Both the position numbers and the translations under genes were made by a program. This document shows, piece by piece, positions 60,853-64,000 of a stretch of 64,000 nucleotides of DNA. Every line of letters begins with the position of its first letter. Position 1 is the stretch's first letter. Location: the NCBI RefSeq assembly GCF_002706425.1, contig NZ_CP017713.1, positions 930,001-994,000 of the forward strand. The letters are read 5' to 3'. Origin of the DNA: Loigolactobacillus coryniformis subsp. coryniformis KCTC 3167 = DSM 20001. GTDB lineage: Bacteria; Bacillota; Bacilli; Lactobacillales; Lactobacillaceae. Under the pieces are notes generated by a model. It did not search any database, was not told where the DNA came from, and worked only from the letters and a program-made list of their open reading frames with translations.

Positions 60853-61695
60853 ATGTGCCGAATCCTCGGTGTTTCCAGAGCTCAGTATTATCGTTATCGA
60901 TCCCCAAAGCCTTCAAAACGCCGGGCCGAAGATGCGGACTTAAAACAACGGATTCTGCGGATCTTTGCGGAATTCAAGCAGCGATACGGCGTTATGAAGA
61001 TCCACCATGAATTGAATCTGGAACTTCAACCACTGCAGCGTCGGTGCAGCCCAAGACGGATTTCCCGGCTCATGAAGGAACTGGATATCCACTCCGTTAC
61101 CGTCAATAAATGGAAAGCGGCTTCGGCTTCCAAAACCAAGGTTGAACAGCGTCCCAACTTGCTTAAGCAGGATTTCTCGACCACTGGTTTAAATCAAAAA
61201 TGGACCGCTGATATGACCTATATTCAAACGAAGCGTAATGGCTGGTGTTACTTATCAACCATCATGGATCTGCACTCAAGACGAATTATCGACTATTCAT
61301 TCTCAAAAAAGATGGCTACTGATTTAGTCTTAAAGACCCTGGAAAGCGCGGTTAAAAATCGAACCATTACTGGGGACCTGATTATCCACACAGACTTAGG
61401 ATCACAGTACACCAGCGATGATTACAACCAACGGTTAACAGAACTACATATCCGCCACTCTTACAGCCGTAAGGAGTGTCCATACGATAATGCACCAATG
61501 GAATCTTTTCATGCTTCCCTCAAAAAGGAATGTGTTTATCCAGTGCCGGTCTTTGAGAATTATGAAACTGCCGCTGCTGTCCTTTTTGAATATGTGCATG
61601 CTTTCTACAATAGGAAGAGAATTCATAGTTCACTGGGCTACCAGACCCCTTTACAAGTTGAAATCGCAACACTTACGAGCCAAATGGCCGCCTGA
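60853..61695 (+). CDS. IS3-family transposase OrfB (DDE integrase domain)
   Basis: The 280-residue ORF from ATG 60853 is normally expressed as an OrfAB fusion: the -1 frame from the A7 site reads VTNIFDYIHQES and VTKMCRILGVSRAQYYRYR. It has an HTH_21 region (RYGVMKIHHELN), then the DDE core WTADMTYIQTKRNGWCYLSTIMDLHSRRI (first Asp), IIHTDLGSQYTSDDY (second Asp), and YSRKECPYDNAPMESFHASLKKE (Glu). All three catalytic residues are present, so the enzyme appears functional. Confidence 0.92.
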   Translation: MCRILGVSRAQYYRYRSPKPSKRRAEDADLKQRILRIFAEFKQRYGVMKIHHELNLELQPLQRRCSPRRISRLMKELDIHSVTVNKWKAASASKTKVEQRPNLLKQDFSTTGLNQKWTADMTYIQTKRNGWCYLSTIMDLHSRRIIDYSFSKKMATDLVLKTLESAVKNRTITGDLIIHTDLGSQYTSDDYNQRLTELHIRHSYSRKECPYDNAPMESFHASLKKECVYPVPVFENYETAAAVLFEYVHAFYNRKRIHSSLGYQTPLQVEIATLTSQMAA

Positions 61696-61799
61696 TTTAA
61701 TGCTTTCCAGGGTTCAAATAAGTTATTAATCGCGATTAATGATTTATTTGAGCTGTGGAAGGTAAACGCGGTTCTGAATGTCTCTTAAAATCTGTCTCA

Positions 61800-62163
61800 A
61801 ATATTGACTTCAATCCAGTATTTAAGTATTAATGGGATTTACACTACTTAGAAAAACATAAGTTATCTATTTTTTCCAACATTTTGGCTTATACGGCGGT
61901 CATTAGAAAAATCCAAAGATTTGCTTGAATATACACTATTAACCTTATGTTATTTGTTGAAAATGACAAGATGGCTGTTCGTGACAGTAATAAATTACAA
62001 ATTCAACTTTAACCAATGTGATAACAATTGCTTATCACGTCCTAGCACAGAAGTTAACGATGATAATCTGTTGGTTAACGACTATTTTTGGTACTTTGGT
62101 CGCGACAGACATCCAGGGAAAGTCGTATAATGAAATTATGCTTACAAAATCGGAGGTAACCTT
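61800..62163. other. Intergenic region before pepN
   Basis: This AT-rich stretch has no supported gene. A likely -10 TATAAT (62126-62131) lies about 35 bases before the pepN start. No clear -35 is seen. The ribosome site is CGGAGGTAACC. Confidence 0.5.
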
Positions 62164-64000
62164 ATGGCAGAATTGACGCATTTTTATCAGACTTTCCAGC
62201 CAACACATTATGATGTTTATTTAGATATTGATCGGGCTGCAAAAACAATCACCGGTAAGACAACGATTACTGGGTCAGCACAAACCTCAGCAATTGCGAT
62301 CCATCAAAAAGATTTAGCGGTTGCGGCGGTGCAAGCTGACGGTCAGGCTGTACCGTTTACGATCGATGCCGCTGCAGAAGCCATTCGTATTGAACTAGCT
62401 AAGGTGGGACAAACCACTTTGACGATCGAGTACACGGCACCGCTAACTGATAGTATGATGGGCATCTATCCGTCTTATTACGAAGTCGCCGGAGTTAAAA
62501 AGCAAATCATTGGCACGCAGTTTGAAACGACTGCGGCGCGCCAAGCTTTTCCTTGTGTCGATGAACCAGAAGCCAAGGCGACCTTTGATTTGGCCATTAA
62601 ATTTGACGAACGTCCTGGTGAAACGATCTTAGCGAACATGCCTGAAAATCGTGTGGCTGATGGTGTTCACTATTTTGATACGACTGTGCGGATGTCCACT
62701 TATTTAGTTGCGTTTGCCTTTGGCGAATTACAAAGTAAAATCACGACCACTAAAAGTGGCGTCAAGGTCGGCGTTTTTGGCACCAAGGCACATCAAGCTA
62801 ATGAACTAGATTTTGCATTAGATATCGCTAAACGTTCGATCGAGTTCTACGAAGATTTTTACCAAACACCTTATCCCTTGCCACATTCTTGGCAGTTAGC
62901 CTTGCCTGATTTTTCGGCTGGGGCGATGGAAAATTGGGGCTTAGTCACTTATCGGGAAGCTTATTTATTGTTAGATCCGGATAACACAGCCTTGGATACG
63001 AAGCAACGGGTGGCAACTGTGATCGCCCATGAGTTAGCGCATCAATGGTTCGGCGATTTGGTGACGATGAAGTGGTGGGATGATCTTTGGTTGAATGAAA
63101 GTTTTGCCAATATGATGGAATATGTTGCTACCGATGCCTTAGAGCCTGATTGGCATATTTGGGAATCCTTCCAGACGTCTGAAGCCGCTGCGGCTTTGCA
63201 ACGGGATGCTACCGATGGGGTACAGTCCGTTCACGTGCAGGTGGAAGATCCTGCTGAAATCGATGCCTTATTTGATAGTGCGATCGTTTACGCTAAAGGC
63301 GCACGGATGTTGGTTATGGCGCGTGCTTTGGTTGGCGATGACGCCTTACGGGCTGGCTTGAAGAATTATTTTGCGGCACACCAATTTGGTAATGCCACTG
63401 GGGCTGATTTGTGGGCGGCTTTAGGCGCCGCTGCACAGCTCGATGTTGGGGCGATCATGAATTCTTGGCTGGAACAGCCAGGCTACCCAGTCGTTACGGC
63501 AGCAGTCGTGGATGGACAATTAACCTTGACGCAACAACAATTCTTTGTTGGTGAGGGTCAGGAAGTCGGCCGGCAATGGCAGATTCCATTGAATAGTAAT
63601 TACGCGGCCGCACCTGCTATTTTCAAGGATAAAACGGTCACGCTAGGTAATTATACGGAGCTACGTGCGGCCAACGGTAAGCCATTCCGCTTAAATGTTG
63701 GCAATGAATCGCATTTTATCGTTAAATACGATCAAACTTTGTTGGCTGATATTTTGGCTAATGTGACTGATTTAACGGCAATCGATCAACTACAATTATT
63801 GCAGGATCTACGCTTATTAGCCGAAAGTGGTCAGATCTCGTATGCAACGGTAGTGCCATTGTTACCAAGATTTGCCAATAGCCATTCGAAAGTGGTTAAC
63901 GAAGCTTTGTATCAAGTCGCTGGCAATTTGAAAAAATTCGTTGTGCCCGATTCAGCGGAAGAGAAAAGCTTAAAAGCGTTCTTTGATCAATTAAGTGCTG
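62164..64000 (+). CDS. pepN: Aminopeptidase N-type metallopeptidase, M1 family (3' end beyond window)
   Basis: At least 612 residues are visible from ATG 62164, open to the window end. It is a lysine/general aminopeptidase of lactic acid bacteria that trims peptides in the cytoplasm. The N-terminal beta domain begins LTHFYQTFQPTHYDVYLDIDR. FETTAARQAFPCVDEPEAKATFDL follows (read in parts). The substrate motif is GAMENWG (about 256-262). The zinc site is HELAHQWFGD with Glu in LNESFANMMEY (about 291-324). Full length in the family is about 845 residues, so roughly the C-terminal quarter is missing here. Confidence 0.95.
   Translation, partial: MAELTHFYQTFQPTHYDVYLDIDRAAKTITGKTTITGSAQTSAIAIHQKDLAVAAVQADGQAVPFTIDAAAEAIRIELAKVGQTTLTIEYTAPLTDSMMGIYPSYYEVAGVKKQIIGTQFETTAARQAFPCVDEPEAKATFDLAIKFDERPGETILANMPENRVADGVHYFDTTVRMSTYLVAFAFGELQSKITTTKSGVKVGVFGTKAHQANELDFALDIAKRSIEFYEDFYQTPYPLPHSWQLALPDFSAGAMENWGLVTYREAYLLLDPDNTALDTKQRVATVIAHELAHQWFGDLVTMKWWDDLWLNESFANMMEYVATDALEPDWHIWESFQTSEAAAALQRDATDGVQSVHVQVEDPAEIDALFDSAIVYAKGARMLVMARALVGDDALRAGLKNYFAAHQFGNATGADLWAALGAAAQLDVGAIMNSWLEQPGYPVVTAAVVDGQLTLTQQQFFVGEGQEVGRQWQIPLNSNYAAAPAIFKDKTVTLGNYTELRAANGKPFRLNVGNESHFIVKYDQTLLADILANVTDLTAIDQLQLLQDLRLLAESGQISYATVVPLLPRFANSHSKVVNEALYQVAGNLKKFVVPDSAEEKSLKAFFDQLSA

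Larger units (their letters stand above)
60485..61799 (+). mobile_element. IS3-family insertion sequence
   Basis: The 1315-bp element has TG..CA ends. The left inverted repeat TGAGACAACTTTTAAGAGA and right repeat (read inward TGAGACAGATTTTAAGAGA) differ at two positions. It carries orfA and orfB with an A7 frameshift site. No 3-bp target duplication is seen (TCC before, AAT after), so ends or flanks have changed since insertion or the element came by recombination. Confidence 0.9.

Noticed and set aside
61921-62130. 69-codon frame before pepN
   Set aside because: Low-complexity AT-rich translation, no ribosome site, overlaps the pepN promoter.

Overview
The window looks like the chromosome of a low-to-middle GC Gram-positive lactic acid bacterium (Lactobacillaceae). 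The evidence is a gutFRMCBA-type sorbitol operon, T-box and TPP leaders, cre-like sites, PadR/DUF1048/ABC modules, an LpdB/LpdD pair, and strong AGGAGG ribosome sites with frequent TTG and GTG starts. Genus is not established from the sequence alone; Loigolactobacillus or a relative is a guess.

Layout. 1-2.4 kb: an IS4-family transposase gene split by a second IS4-family element. 2.5-8.3 kb: a T-box-controlled hydratase-like gene, cyclopropane fatty acid synthase, a tandem-repeat leader before a pyrimidine-nucleoside-phosphorylase homologue that has lost its signature residues, and a FetAB-type exporter. 8.9-15.8 kb: an insertion sequence directly upstream of a complete sorbitol PTS operon. 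15.8-24.9 kb: AraC regulator and NagE-type PTS, two group IIC introns, an oxidoreductase and a nonsense-mutated GyrI-like gene. 24.9-34 kb: alcohol dehydrogenase and the L-rhamnose regulon (AraC regulator, MFS transporter, kinase, mutarotase, isomerase, aldolase). 34-42.3 kb: a rearrangement scar (transporter 3' end fused to a group II intron 3' end), a PadR-DUF1048-ABC module, VOC, MerR and LysR genes, an lpdB/lpdD pair, and a Met T-box before a MetE-like gene. 42.4-49.6 kb: rsgA with a structured leader, a lipoprotein, a cation/proton antiporter, DedA and HelD. 49.6-55.2 kb: a TPP riboswitch, then a group IIC intron, then thiM-thiD-thiE-cytX. 55.3-64 kb: small proteins, DegV, thioesterase, coaA, guaA, an IS3 element and the start of pepN.

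How genes work together. Three sugar routes (sorbitol, an amino-sugar/glucose-type PTS sugar, rhamnose) each sit beside a dedicated regulator. Thiamine is salvaged rather than made de novo here: a precursor permease and ThiM/D/E lie under TPP control. Mobile DNA shapes the window: three introns or intron remnants and a fourth intron copy, and four IS units. Two of the introns are almost identical direct copies 30.4 kb apart.

The most interesting signals are: (i) an 85-nt leader of rsgA that can fold into a three-way junction burying both the Shine-Dalgarno and start codon, with an internal decoy GGAGG and a tiny overlapping reading frame; (ii) a group IIC intron lodged immediately after the TPP riboswitch terminator, so that thiamine operon mRNA must pass through it; (iii) an Ile-type T-box before a 2-keto-4-pentenoate-hydratase-like gene; (iv) 106-bp tandem hairpin repeats before a probably non-catalytic nucleoside phosphorylase homologue. 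All structural claims were folded by eye and all family calls were made from recognised motifs without database searches.
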